Assembly: GCF_002804125.1 (NCBI RefSeq)
Contig: NZ_CP024966.1
Span: forward strand, 620,001 to 684,000
DNA length: 64,000 bases
Reading direction: 5' to 3'
DNA from: Mesoplasma entomophilum
GTDB lineage: Bacteria; Bacillota_I; Bacilli_A; Mycoplasmatales; Mycoplasmataceae
Positions 32,046 to 42,522 of this stretch are shown one piece after another. The notes beneath the pieces were generated by a model that saw only the letters and a list, made by a program, of their open reading frames with translations, was not told the origin of the DNA and did not search any database. Position 1 is the stretch's first letter. Each line of letters opens with the position of its first letter. A program made the position numbers and the translations under genes.

Positions 32046-32792
32046 TTATTTTTTGTATTTGATTAATGCAATAAAATCATCAGCTTTTAATGAAGCTCCA
32101 CCAACAAGTGCTCCATCAATGTTTGGTTGTGACATTAATTCAGCAATGTTTGATGGGTTAACACTTCCACCATATTGAATTGTAATTTGTTGTGCAATTT
32201 TTTCATCATAAATTTTTGTTAAATTTTTACGAATAGCTTCACAAACTTTTTCAGCATCTTCACTTGTTGCAGTTTTACCTGTTCCAATAGCTCAGATTGG
32301 TTCATAAGCAATAATTGTTTTTAGTGCGTCTTCTGCGCTAATTCCTTTATAAGCTTTTTTAATTTGTGCATTTACAAATGTAACAGTTTTTTTAGCTTCT
32401 TTAGTTTCTAAAGTTTCACCACAACAAATAATTGGTGTCATTCCTGCAGCTAATATTGCAGTAGCTTTTTTGTTAACTGTTTCATCAGTTTCCCCAAACA
32501 TTTCTCTTCTTTCTGAGTGACCAATAATAACGTATTGTACTCCCACTTCTTGTAACATTGAAATTGAAACTTCTCCAGTGAATGCTCCCTTTTCAGCAAA
32601 GTGAACATTTTGTGCAGCAATTTTAACATTTTTTGCTTTTTCAATTCCTGTTGTTAATAATGTAAATGGTAAACCTAATCCTGCAACTACATCTGATTTT
32701 TTAGCAGCTTTGTCAACTTTTTTTAAAAAAGTAACAAGTTCAGCATTAGTTCCGTTCATTTTTCAATTTCCGAAAATTACTTTTTGTCTCAT
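32046..32792 (-). CDS. tpiA: Triosephosphate isomerase
   Basis: 248-residue TIM barrel interconverting dihydroxyacetone phosphate and glyceraldehyde-3-phosphate. [14 protein letters not shown] gives the catalytic Lys near 11. [14 protein letters not shown] near 93-106 holds the catalytic His. IAYEPIWAIGTG near 163-174 holds the catalytic Glu, with Trp by TGA. YGGSV binds phosphate. Full length for the family. First gene of the tpiA-HAD-gpmI operon, with a TATAAT box about 35 nt upstream and GAGGAG as Shine-Dalgarno. Confidence 0.97.
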
Positions 32793-32854
32793 GATATTTC
32801 TCCTCTTGTTTTTTGTACAATTTTAATTATATAACAATTAAAAAATCAATGAAA

Positions 32855-32887
32855 TAAAAAAGATAACAACATTTTAAGTTGTTATCA
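32855..32887 (-). terminator. Terminator after lipoprotein 4
   Basis: The minus strand has GATAACAAC-TTAAAAT-GTTGTTATC followed by TTTTTTATTTC, just past the lipoprotein stop. Confidence 0.88.
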
Positions 32888-32893
32888 AAAAAA

Positions 32894-35411
32894 TTATACT
32901 GTTTTTTGATTAATTAATTTTAAAGTTTGTCAATCAGAGTTTTCACTTTTAATTTTTAAACTAATATTCGTTGAACCTCAAAATCAATGTTTTACATTAC
33001 CTGTTATTTTTCAAATAAATTCGCCTTTTGATTCATCAACTGTTTCTAATGACATTTTAAAATACTCATAATCTGTGTCATCTTTAAATAGTTGAATTTT
33101 ATCTATACTACTGTTTTTATAATTTTTTATTATAAATCTTAATTCTACTGTTTCATCCTTTTTTATTTTCAATTGCTCTTTTGGTCAATTATTACTTGTT
33201 TCAACTAAATATGGCAATGCCCAAATTTTTGCTTGGATTTCATTTTTTTGATTAGGATCATCTTCTTGATATAAAGTTATAATACTTGTGATGTCATCTT
33301 TTGCAGTTGATGAAACTTTAATAGTTAAAAATTGCTTATTGTTTTTAACTTTGACTTCTCCATTAGTTTCGGCAATAACTTCTGAATTATCAGTTTTTAT
33401 TCCAAATTTTTTACCTGACAAATTTTTACCATAAACTTCATATGTATTTAAAGATGGGTTTCTCATATCAAAAGTCAAGGATTCATTTTTTTCAAACTCT
33501 GCAGGCACATATCATGTACCTTTATTTGAAAAAACCTTTTCTCCCGTGCTACCTAATTTATATTTAATTGTTACTTTATATGATAACTGTTCTTTTTCAA
33601 TTCACTCAAAGTAAACATCAGAAATGCCACTCATTGATTTCAAATCAGATTCTACTTGTTTTTGTAAATTGGTTTCTTGCCCTTGTTTTCAATTATAATT
33701 ATTTTGAATATTACTTAACGTTTCATTTATACTATCTGAAATATTAACTTCGGCTTTTGAAATTAATGTAAAAATTGAAACTATTTCTCCGTTTAATTTT
33801 AAACCTATTTGCACTTTAGCCTTTTCAGGTAGTGTCTTTATAAATTTATAATAAAATGTAAATTTCTGTTCATCTTTAGAATCATGAACTAGTTTAATTT
33901 CTACATATGTTGAAACTGGAAAAGAATTTTCAATTCCTTGAAGTTGTGAAGTAATTTCAAGATTATCTCCCTTAGCTTTATCAAAATCTTTCATCATAAT
34001 ATCTAAAGTTGTTTCATGATTTAAATATCATCCATATTCTGGTTCTAAATTAGAAACTATTTCAGGTTTTGCTAATATTGATGTTGAGAATTCTATTCCA
34101 TATTCTTTTTCTTCTTCATCTCAAACTTTAATCACTGTTTGAATATTTTTATTGTCATTAGCAACTAATGAAATTTTACCATCAGTATAAGATGCTTCTA
34201 TTGAAGAATCATCTGAACTAACAGATATTTTCTTATTAGTTAAATTTTTGCCCTTTAAATCAATTGATATTTTATTGTTTTTTCTCATATCAATCGTTTG
34301 ATTTTCAATCTTCTCAAAAATTGCAGATTCATATTTTAATAGTTTTCCACTTATTGAAGTTGGCCCAAAGAAATCATTTGAGTATGTTAATTTAACATTG
34401 TATTTTAATGCTGCCTCGTCTTCTCAAGAAAACTCAGCATTTAATATTCCATCAATTTTTAAGTTAGATTCAACTTCACTTTTTGCTGAAACTACACTTT
34501 TATATTCTTTTGACTCAAAAATATTCTTAGCTGTTTTAACAGCTTCTGTTAAGTTGGTTTTAAGTTGTATAACTCCTTCAATTTTTTCAGGACCTTTGCT
34601 TTTCTCATCATATTTAATTGAAATAGTGTAGTTATAAGGTGCTCATTGATCCCAAACTAAACTTGTATTTTTTATACCTTCAATATTTTCAAAAGTTGAT
34701 TTGATAAATTTCGCAGCAGCAGTTTTTGACTCATATTTTTTATTACCATTGGTGACTAATTGATTAGCCGCATAAATATCAGTGCTTAAATTATTTTTTA
34801 AATTTATAGAAACTTCTTGTTTTTCTGGTCCTTCAACATTATCCCTATAACTTAAACTGACTTCAAATTTTAATTCATTTCTTGTTGTTGCTATTCTAAC
34901 AACGCTAACTTGTTCAACACCAGTAATCGATTTAAATTTAACTCTAATACTTTCTTTTGCCTCATCTTCATTATCATAATAAGACATGCTCAATTCTTTA
35001 GCAACTTCACTTACGTTTTTTTCGTTGTTAATTTTAATTGCTACATCAAACTCTCCAACTGACGCTTTTTGTCATACATAGCCTTTTTTTAATTTTGCCA
35101 TAATATGAATAGATGAAGTAGAATCACTTCCATATACACTACCTGTTAATAATTCTATTCCCTCGGTTTTTCAATCAGTTTTATTTTGAATATTTTTTAT
35201 TGCTTCTTCTTTGCTATTGAATGCTCCGTTTTCATCCAAATATTTTTGAATTTCTGCTTTTAATAGTACTTGGCTGGTTTCCTTATCAGCCGTTTTTGTA
35301 TCTTTTGTTCCGCCTTTATTTTTATCACCCTTAAAAGAACAAGACACAATTGTTGCGCTTGCTCCTCCAACAATACTAACCGCAGCTAGTAAAGTAATTG
35401 TTTTTTTTCAT
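32894..35411 (-). CDS. Surface lipoprotein 4, start out of frame at an A8 tract
   Basis: About 838 residues once the frame is corrected. The only good start (ATG at 35411, GAGG 8 nt upstream) is followed by eight A residues and then runs into a TAG after 11 codons. With seven A residues it reads MKKTITLLAAVSIVGGASAT and then lipobox IVSC, a textbook lipoprotein signal. The downstream frame is open to the TAA. The body has repeated beta-rich ~75-residue units (LSYRDNVEGPEKQEVSINLK, IKYDEKSKGPEKIEGVIQLK) and late segments resembling bacterial immunoglobulin-like folds. No named family. It is co-transcribed with the membrane protein upstream. This may be a phase-variable OFF state, a recent pseudogene or a sequencing error. 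Confidence 0.75.
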
Positions 35412-35447
35412 TTCCCTAACCTCTTTCGTTTTATTTTATAAATAAAA

Positions 35448-36143
35448 TTAGTTAGTTAATGGTGGCATGATTCTCATTTTTTCAGTTTTATTAATTTTAG
35501 TTTTTAAAGATTTAAAAGTTAGTTCACTTTCCTTAACTGTATACGCTAAAAAATGTTTTATTAAATTAATAAAAACAATTTCATTATTTTGATCACATTC
35601 ATCATTTTCGTTATTTGTTGGTTCATATTTTTGAATTCACAAAGCAAGATCAACTTCGCCTTTATTTTCAATTAGTCAGTTCTTTTTAAAAATATAACTT
35701 ATTACTATATACAAAATAAGACTTATTATGATAATACTCATTACTAAAAAAACAATGGTAACTATTTGAATTGATAAAGGCAAATTCTCTTTAAACCTGT
35801 CAATAAACATAAATCTTACAAGTTTAATTGCTAAAAATGGGATTATTAGGCTTAAAAGTTTAAATATTGACTTTATATTCTCTTTCTTAGTTAAAACTTT
35901 AATATTTTTATTTTTAATTAAATCTTCATTATCTCTTGAAATGAATCTTATAGTTTCAGATGTTAACAATATTATTAAAATAATTGAAAAAAGATTATTA
36001 ACTTTTTCAATAATCATGTTAATTGCTTGATAGTTATTTGTTTTCATAACCTCAAAAGATAATAAAAAGGCAAACAAAACATATGCAGAAACTATTACAT
36101 AAGTTGAAAAATAAATCATTTTTTTGAATTTTGGTGCATGCAT
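35448..36143 (-). CDS. Multi-pass membrane protein upstream of lipoprotein 4
   Basis: 231-residue protein, not recognised. Four predicted helices lie near residues 9-30, 45-65, 92-112 and 125-152 (IVTIVFLVMSIIIISLILYI). A soluble C-terminal domain of about 75 residues follows, rich in acidic and polar residues. An AGGAGG Shine-Dalgarno precedes the ATG. It ends 36 nt before the lipoprotein 4 start with no terminator between, so the two form an operon; it could help export or anchor the lipoprotein (inference). Confidence 0.85.
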
Positions 36144-36185
36144 CTTGTTAACCTCCTATTTTTTATTTATAAATAATTTTACTCT

Positions 36186-36218
36186 TTTAAAAAAATAAAA
36201 AAAGCACATAAGTGCTTA
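36186..36218 (-). terminator. Terminator of the tRNA array
   Basis: The minus strand has AAGCACTTATGTGCTT followed by TTTTTATTTTTTT, about 12 nt after tRNA-Phe. Confidence 0.88.
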
Positions 36219-36229
36219 AATTTTTTTAG

Positions 36230-36305
36230 TGGTGGTTGTGGACGGAATTGAACCGCCGACACGCAGAGCTTCAATCTGCTGCTCTACCAACTGAGCTACA
36301 CAACC
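36230..36305 (-). tRNA. tRNA-Phe(GAA)
   Basis: 76-nt cloverleaf, acceptor GGTTGTG/CACAACC, anticodon GAA in TTGAAGC, CCA encoded. Last tRNA of the nine-gene array. Confidence 0.96.
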
Positions 36306-36307
36306 GA

Positions 36308-36384
36308 TGGCGACCCCAACGGGACTCGAACCCGTGATCTCCTCCGTGACAGGGAGGCGCGATAACCAACTTCGCTATGGGGCC
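36308..36384 (-). tRNA. tRNA-Asp(GTC)
   Basis: 77 nt, acceptor GGCCCCA/TGGGGTC, anticodon GTC in CTGTCAC, CCA encoded. Two bases from tRNA-Phe. Confidence 0.96.
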
Positions 36385-36392
36385 ATTAAAAA

Positions 36393-36468
<76 letters not shown>

Positions 36469-36475
36469 ATAAAAA

Positions 36476-36568
36476 TGGCGGAAGATGAGGGATTCGAACC
36501 CCCGCTCGGGTTTCCCCGACTCTCGGTTTTCAAGACCGATCCCTTCAGCCGGACTTGGGTAATCTTCC
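36476..36568 (-). tRNA. tRNA-Ser(TGA)
   Basis: 93 nt with a long variable arm (class II), acceptor GGAAGAT/ATCTTCC, anticodon TGA in CTTGAAA, CCA encoded. Confidence 0.95.
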
Positions 36569-36605
36569 ATGTAATATTCAAGTTGCAACCATATTTATTA
36601 GCTAA

Positions 36606-36682
36606 TGGTGGACCTTATTGGACTTGAACCAATGACCGTCCGGTTATGAGCCGGATGCTCTAACCAACTGAGCTAAAGGTCC
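36606..36682 (-). tRNA. tRNA-Ile2(CAT), lysidine type
   Basis: 77 nt, acceptor GGACCTT/AAGGTCC and anticodon CAT. The acceptor and arms match the Firmicute/Mollicute tRNA-Ile2 that TilS converts to lysidine-AU to read ATA, rather than elongator Met. The isotype is inferred from that similarity. Confidence 0.88.
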
Positions 36683-36689
36683 TTAATTA

Positions 36690-36766
36690 TGGTAGCGGGG
36701 GCGAGATTTGAACTCGCGACCTTTCGGGTATGAACCGAACGCTCTAACCAACTGAGCTACCCCGCC
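36690..36766 (-). tRNA. Elongator tRNA-Met(CAT)
   Basis: 77 nt, acceptor GGCGGGG/CCCCGCT, anticodon CAT in TTCATAC. Its arms resemble Bacillus elongator tRNA-Met. CCA encoded. Confidence 0.9.
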
Positions 36767-36775
36767 GTAAAAAAA

Positions 36776-36851
36776 TGGTGGACCCTATCGGGATCGAACC
36801 GACGACCCCCTGCGTGCAAGGCAGGTGCTCTCCCAGCTGAGCTAAGGGCCC
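36776..36851 (-). tRNA. tRNA-Ala(TGC)
   Basis: 76 nt, acceptor GGGCCCT/AGGGTCC, anticodon TGC in TTGCACG, CCA encoded. Confidence 0.96.
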
Positions 36852-36865
36852 ACAAAAAAATATAA

Positions 36866-36942
36866 TGGTCGGGAAGACAGGATTCGAACCTGCGACCCTT
36901 CGGTCCCAAACCGAATGCTCTACCAAGCTGAGCCACTTCCCG
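36866..36942 (-). tRNA. tRNA-Pro(TGG)
   Basis: 77 nt, acceptor CGGGAAG/CTTCCCG, anticodon TGG in TTTGGGA, CCA encoded. Confidence 0.96.
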
Positions 36943-36988
36943 ATACGACAATGTTATTACTTTTTCAATAATAACATTAAAATTTAAT

Positions 36989-37065
36989 TGGTGCGCCCGG
37001 AGGGACTCGAACCCCCAACCTTTTGATCCGTAGTCAAACGATCTATCCAATTGATCTACGGGCGC
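36989..37065 (-). tRNA. tRNA-Arg(ACG)
   Basis: 77 nt, acceptor GCGCCCG/CGGGCGC, anticodon ACG (inosine-modified in bacteria) in CTACGGA, CCA encoded. First gene of the array; a TTTATAATAA -10 box lies about 30 nt upstream. Confidence 0.95.
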
Positions 37066-37161
37066 ATTTGTTATTATTGGTACACCTCAATTTAAGGGAC
37101 TTTTTTATTATAAATAAGTTTTACAAAAAAAACAATAGATTTTTTATAAAATTAAATTTTG

Positions 37162-37191
37162 CAAAAAAAATCGTTCAGATAGCTGAACGAT
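37162..37191 (-). terminator. Terminator after tRNA-Cys
   Basis: The minus strand has ATCGTTCAG-CTAT-CTGAACGAT followed by T8. It separates tRNA-Cys from the nine-tRNA array. Confidence 0.92.
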
Positions 37192-37201
37192 TGAATTTAT
37201 T

Positions 37202-37276
37202 TGGAGGCGGCAATCGGATTCGAACCGATGATCAGGGTGTTGCAGACCCATGCCTTAGCCACTTGGCTATGCCGCC
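37202..37276 (-). tRNA. tRNA-Cys(GCA)
   Basis: 75 nt, acceptor GGCGGCA/TGCCGCC, anticodon GCA in CTGCAAC, U73 discriminator and encoded CCA. Own transcription unit with its own terminator. Confidence 0.96.
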
Positions 37277-37345
37277 ATTAAATACTATATAAGTATATAA
37301 AAAAAATCTTATTATGTAAATTGATAGTTGCACTTTTAAAATAAT

Positions 37346-37374
37346 AATAAAAAGTCAGACTTTGATGTCTGACC
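37346..37374 (-). terminator. Terminator after membrane paralogue A
   Basis: The minus strand has GTCAGAC-ATCAAA-GTCTGAC followed by TTTTTATTATT. Confidence 0.9.
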
Positions 37375-37384
37375 AATTTATGTA

Positions 37385-38392
37385 TTATTTTTTATCAATT
37401 CTTTTAATTATTAAATACTTATATAATGATGAAAAACCAATATAAATTGCCGCTATTACAACAACAAAAATAAAGAATCATACAATACCTGGTATTCCTA
37501 ATAAACCATCTTTAGCGGGTGTAGTAACTTGCAAGAAAAAATATGGATAAGCATACATTGAAGTTGGAGCAGTTCCTCCTGCTTCTTTTATTAATCCTCT
37601 AATAATTGCATATACACCATAACTAATTAAAATTATTATTCCTTGCATTCAGTTTTTATGTAAAAACTTAGCTGATATATTTTCTTTTGAATCATGATGC
37701 ATTCCAAAAATAATATATAATACAAATGCAATAGGCCCAAATGTATGGAAAACTTCATTTTCAATTACAGATGTAGCACTAGGAAATATTGCTTGAATTA
37801 AAGATTTGCCATTTCCTAAGCTTGTTGCAATAACAGTTGGTCTTAAACTTAGCTGATATATTAAAAATGTAATAGTTATAAATGTTGCTGTTAATATTGC
37901 ACTGTTAGTACTTAACAATCCTTTTTGCCCTTCATTTTTAGGTTTAATTAATGATGTTGTGATTCATACTAATACTAGGAGATTACTTAATAAAGTAAAG
38001 AATGAACTTCTGAATCAAATTTCTTCAAAAGGTTGATAATTTGCATGTAATGTTTTAGTTTCACCAACTAATGTAAAGTTTATTGATGCTATTATGTTAA
38101 AATGATTTTCACTTCCATTTTTTGTAATAATTAATCAGTCATAATTTTTATCAGCTGCGTAGTTTATAAGATCATTAATGTTTGTAAAACCTTTTTCTTT
38201 AATAAGTTCATTAATTTGAGAAACATAAATGCTTGAATTAATTATTGGTTTTAAATAACTCATAAGTAATACTGCAGATAGTATAATTACGAAAGTTAAC
38301 TTAAATCAAAATTTTCAATCTTTCAATGTGTAATTTTTAAAATATCATGAACTAATATTTTGTTTTTTTAATGCGAAATAATTATTTTTCAT
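37385..38392 (-). CDS. Polytopic membrane protein, paralogue A
   Basis: 335-residue integral membrane protein with about seven helices. Recognisable landmarks are shared with paralogue B: a W-rich start (SSWYFKNYTLKDWKFW), YQPFE-x2-x-F-x-S-FFTL-x-SNLLVL, NEVFHTFGPIAFVLY-type sequence and YPYFFLQVT followed by LGIPGIV. The placement of HTFGP and YPYFF resembles Pr6Pr/DUF1600-type Mollicute membrane proteins, but I cannot confirm the family. Start overlaps the end of paralogue B by 11 nt, so the two are translated together. Function unknown. Confidence 0.85.
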
Positions 38393-39317
38393 TATGCATA
38401 CCTCTTTTTATTTTTTTAGTAATAATAAAGCTATATAAAAATGTAAAACCAATACATATACTTGCAATAACTACCATAAATATTAAAAATAAAACTATTC
38501 CCGGTAACTCAATAGCACCCATTTTAACTTTTGCTTCAGTTACTTGTAAAAATGGATATGGGAATGCTTGTTGACTAGACCCAGGAGTTCCACCAGCAAC
38601 CATTAATAATCCTCTGATAATTGCATATGCTCCATATGTAGTTAATCCCAATATTCCATATATTCAAGTTTTCTTTAATTCTATAAATGAAAGCTTATCT
38701 TTTTCTTCTCATTTAACTGCAAATAATATGTAAACAACAAAAAATATCGGTGCTACAGTATGAAACATTTCGTTAACAAAATGACTCATGAAATTATTTG
38801 CTATATCTGAAACTGTAATTCTTAATATAAAATTGTAAAGTAAGAATGTTACTGTAATATATGCTGCAAAAATAATTGAAGTTCTATTATTTAATATTCC
38901 TTTTTTTCCTTCATCTAAAGGCTTGAATAATGCAACATACATTCAAATTAAAACTAATAAATTACTAATTAATGTAAAAAATGAAGACATCTGAACAAAT
39001 TGTTCAAAAGGTTGATAACCTGCATTTAAAAAGCCTTCTTTAGTTACTGTAAAAACTAGCCTAGCTTCTGTTGCTTTTGATATATTTAAACTAGTCAAAA
39101 CCTTGCTTAATTCTTCACTACTAATATCAGAACTTAGATTTAAGTCATTAATTTGTTTTACAACTAAAGACATATTTACAAATAGTTGGATATAGCTAAA
39201 CAAAACTATAAATGTCATTAAAACTATAAATATAATTTTGTATCATAATCTTCAGTCAGTTATAGAATAATTTTTATGTCAATTTAAAAAGTATTCTTTG
39301 TTTAATTTAAAAGTCAT
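38382..39317 (-). CDS. Polytopic membrane protein, paralogue B
   Basis: 311-residue paralogue of the next gene. N-terminus MTFKLNKEYFLNWHKNYS, with TM helices near 30-50, 115-135, 150-175, 185-205, 225-245 and 270-295. Shared motifs are GYQPFEQFVQMSSFFTLISN, NEMFHTVAPIFFVVY and AFPYPFLQVTEAK. AAAGGA lies 9 nt before the ATG. It arose by tandem duplication with paralogue A. The two may form a heteromer, which would explain overlapping genes (inference). Confidence 0.85.
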
Positions 39318-39334
39318 CAGTGTATTTCCTTTCA

Positions 39335-39373
39335 AAATAAAAAGTATATAACCTTTTGAAAGATTATATACTA
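39335..39373 (-). terminator. Terminator after potCD
   Basis: The minus strand has AGTATATAA...TTATATACT with a 12-nt loop, followed by TTTTTATTTTG. Confidence 0.85.
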
Positions 39374-39384
39374 TTTTTAAAAAT

Positions 39385-42300
39385 TTATTTACTTGTGCGA
39401 AGCATATTGAATGCATCAACCAAGATTGGATCGTATGTATTATTATTAAAGAACGGTTGTAAATTACCTTCGTATTTTTCTTTATGTAAAATGATTGGTT
39501 CAAATAAAGCTTTATAATTTTCATACATTCCGCCATCACCTACAGCTGCTTCTAAAGTTTCTTTAAAACCTGTTGGAGTTCCTGTAAATTCTGAAATATC
39601 TTGTGCATGTTTTATGTAAAAATTGATAAAGTCATAAGCTACATCCTTATGTTTAGAATTTCTAGCCATTACTAGGTTATCAGAATAAATATTTGTTGTT
39701 TCATACTTATCTTCAGTTCCTTCAATTTTTGCATTTGGTCGACCATATAAGAAATTGATTTTATCTTCTCTTTCATTTCTTGTTAGTGAGTCTTCTTCAG
39801 TTTCGCCACTTCCGCCTTCTTCTTCACCATTGTAAATACGATTGGCTAGTGCGGCATCACCATTATACATAACAGCAAAATCAAATTTTCCATCACTGGC
39901 ATTTTCAATCAATAAATCACCTTGCAATGCAACGTTATTATTTTTTAATAAACCTTTTAGTTCATTTGATGCTGCATTAATTGACTCTTTAGAAGTAAAG
40001 TTACCTTCTCCAAATAATTTTTGTCCTGCAATAGCAAAAACATTTTTTGGATCTTCATTAAGAAGAACTTCTTTTCCTGCTGCTGCTGCATCTCATAAAA
40101 TTCCTCATGATAAAGCTGAATTTTTCATTGTATATGTAGCATGTTCATCATATGACTCACCTGCAACTACATCTGAAAGAACTCCATTAACTGATGTTTT
40201 GCTTAAAACTTCTGGGTGTGTTTTAAGTAATCACTTAATATTTTCCCCACCCTTGTCATTGCCTTTTGAATTAGGATTAACAACAATTATTAAATCCCCT
40301 CATAGGTATGGTATTGAATAATCAACAATTGTTCCTGTGCCCAATGTTTTTTCGCTATCTTCAACATATTCAACTTTGCTTTTTGTCATTACGTCAAGTA
40401 AATCGTTGCTAATTGTTTTTGGGTTATTTTCTTCAGCTTCATTTTCAAATTTAGCAGTTTTATTGATTCCAGCATGTAATTGTTCACCAACTTTGAAATC
40501 ATCAGAAACTACATTTAACTTTGAATAGTCCAATGCCTCTAACTTACCTTCATTAGCTAATTTTTGAACCATGTAATCACTTGGAACCATTAAGTCATAA
40601 CTAAAAGTGTAAAGTTTGTTATAAAGTGTTTCGTTTGAATCATATACTTGATAATTAACTCTAACACCATACTCTTCTTCAAACTCTTTAATTAGAGAAG
40701 CATCAATGTATTCTCCTCAATTACCAATAACTAAATCATAAATATTATTCATTACATAAGCTACTGTTAATCCTGTAAATGAAACTAAAGCTAAAATTGT
40801 TACCATTGCAATTTTTCATGTTCTTGCAAAGAAACCCTTTGTGAAATTAGTTTCATCAATATCGCTTGGAAAATATTTTTCTTTTTCTTTTGATATTTTA
40901 ATTTTTAATTTAGAAATTTTTTCATTTTTAGATTCAATTAATTTGTTTAATGTTATTTCAAATTTAGCTATTTTATCCTGTTTAATTTCTTTTAAATTAG
41001 CATCATTAGGATTTTGCATTATTTGTTTATTAATTTTACTTGTTACACTAACTTTTCTAAAAGCTTGTGTGCTAATTAAATCTAATTTTGCAGCTAAATC
41101 ACTAATTTTATTTTCATTTACTCGTTTAACTTCTTTTAATTTTTCAACGATCATTCTCAATTTAAAGTTATTTTTACCTTCTTCAACTTCAATTTTTCAC
41201 TCTTCATAGTATTTGATTTTTTTGTTATACCAGTTGATTGTTTTTTTAGAAGGATTCTCTTCTGCCTTAAATTCTTTTTTCAATTGCTTAATTTTTTTGT
41301 TAATAGAAGCAGCTTTTTTAATTGCTTCTTTTTCTTGTTGAGTAATTCAAGCTATTTCCTCAGATAGGAAAGTTATTTTTTCTTCAACTTTTTCTAATTG
41401 AATAGAAAGCTTAGCAGCTCTTTTTATGTCAGTTGCCTTATTAATTTGCTTTTGCAATTGTTTTTGCTTTGCTTTAGCTTTTTCTAATCTAACACCATAT
41501 CTTTTTTCTCTATTAATTGTGTTTTGCAATTTATATCTTTTTCATTCTAATTTAGCTATTTTTTTATCATAGTTTTTTGAACTTGCAAATTTTAGCTTTA
41601 ATTTTAAAATGTAATATTTAAATCAAACGTTTATTCTTTTTGATTTTTTAGTTTTTGTGATTGTTTCTAAAGAGATTAATAAATCATTAATTTCTTTTTC
41701 AAGTCTATAAATAGTTTTAGATTTGTAAGTTCCATTTTTAATTTGTAACTTAACTTGTTCTTTTCTTTCTTTTGTGAAAAGAACAGCATTTCAAATTATT
41801 ACACCAGCAGCAATTATAGCAACCATCATTGTTCCAAATGCAAATATGTATGGTTTTATTCTTTTTGTTGAATAAATAAATGAAGCAACATTAGTTTGAT
41901 CACCACCAGTGAAATAAGAAATAATGAAATCATCAAAACTCATCGCAAATGCGATAACTGTAGCAATTATTATAGCTGGCTTTAAGATAGGTAAAATTAT
42001 TTTGAAAATTACAGTTCCTGTTTTAGCACCTAAATCATAACTTGCTTCCACTATTGATTTATCTACTTTTCTTAGTCTTGGCATAACTGTAATTAATACG
42101 TAAGGAACGTTAAATGAAACGTGAGCCATTATTAATGTGAATATACCAAACTTAACTCCGCTTAATAAAAAGATAATCATTAAAGCAACAGCTGTAATAA
42201 TATCAGCATTAATTAAAGGGATGTTTGCAATTGAATTTCATTTACTTTGTTTTCTTTTTGATACACGACTTAATCCAATTGCAGCCATTGTTCCAATAAC

Positions 42301-42522
42301 AACACTAATTACTGTTGATACAACTGCAACGAATAAAGATGTGATAATAGATTTAATAAAGGGAGAATTTTTGAAAAATTCTTCATATCATTTTGTACTA
42401 AATCCTGATCAGTTAGAAACTGAACTACTACTGTTAAATGAAAAGAAAATCATTACGGCAATTGGGATATAGATTATTAAAAGAATTATAGCAAAGTAAG
42501 TTGATCGGAAGAATCTTTTCAT
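39385..42522 (-). CDS. potCD: Fused polyamine ABC permease and binding protein (PotC-PotD) with coiled-coil linker
   Basis: 1045-residue fusion. Residues 1-250 are a PotC-type permease with six helices and the EAA loop EASYDLGAKTGTVIFKIILP. Residues 250-565 are an extremely Lys/Glu-rich coiled coil. A single TM helix (about 570-590, AMVTILALVSFTGLTVAYVM) leads outside. Residues 592-1045 are a PotD-like polyamine-binding protein (VIGNWGEYIDASLIKEFEEE, TFSYDLMVPSDYMVQKLANE, YSDNLVMARNSKHKDVAYDF). The binding protein is thus tethered rather than lipid-anchored. Potential binding residues include the Trp/Tyr/Glu cluster in GNWGEY. It overlaps potB by 37 nt. PotCD fusions are known in Mollicutes; the long linker is the odd part. 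Confidence 0.9.

Noticed and set aside
32450-32644. Lys/Leu-rich ORF inside tpiA
   Set aside because: Alternate frame of tpiA, which has all catalytic motifs.
39279-39539. ORF at the potCD 3' end
   Set aside because: It crosses the potCD terminator and lies in a shifted frame of the binding-protein domain.
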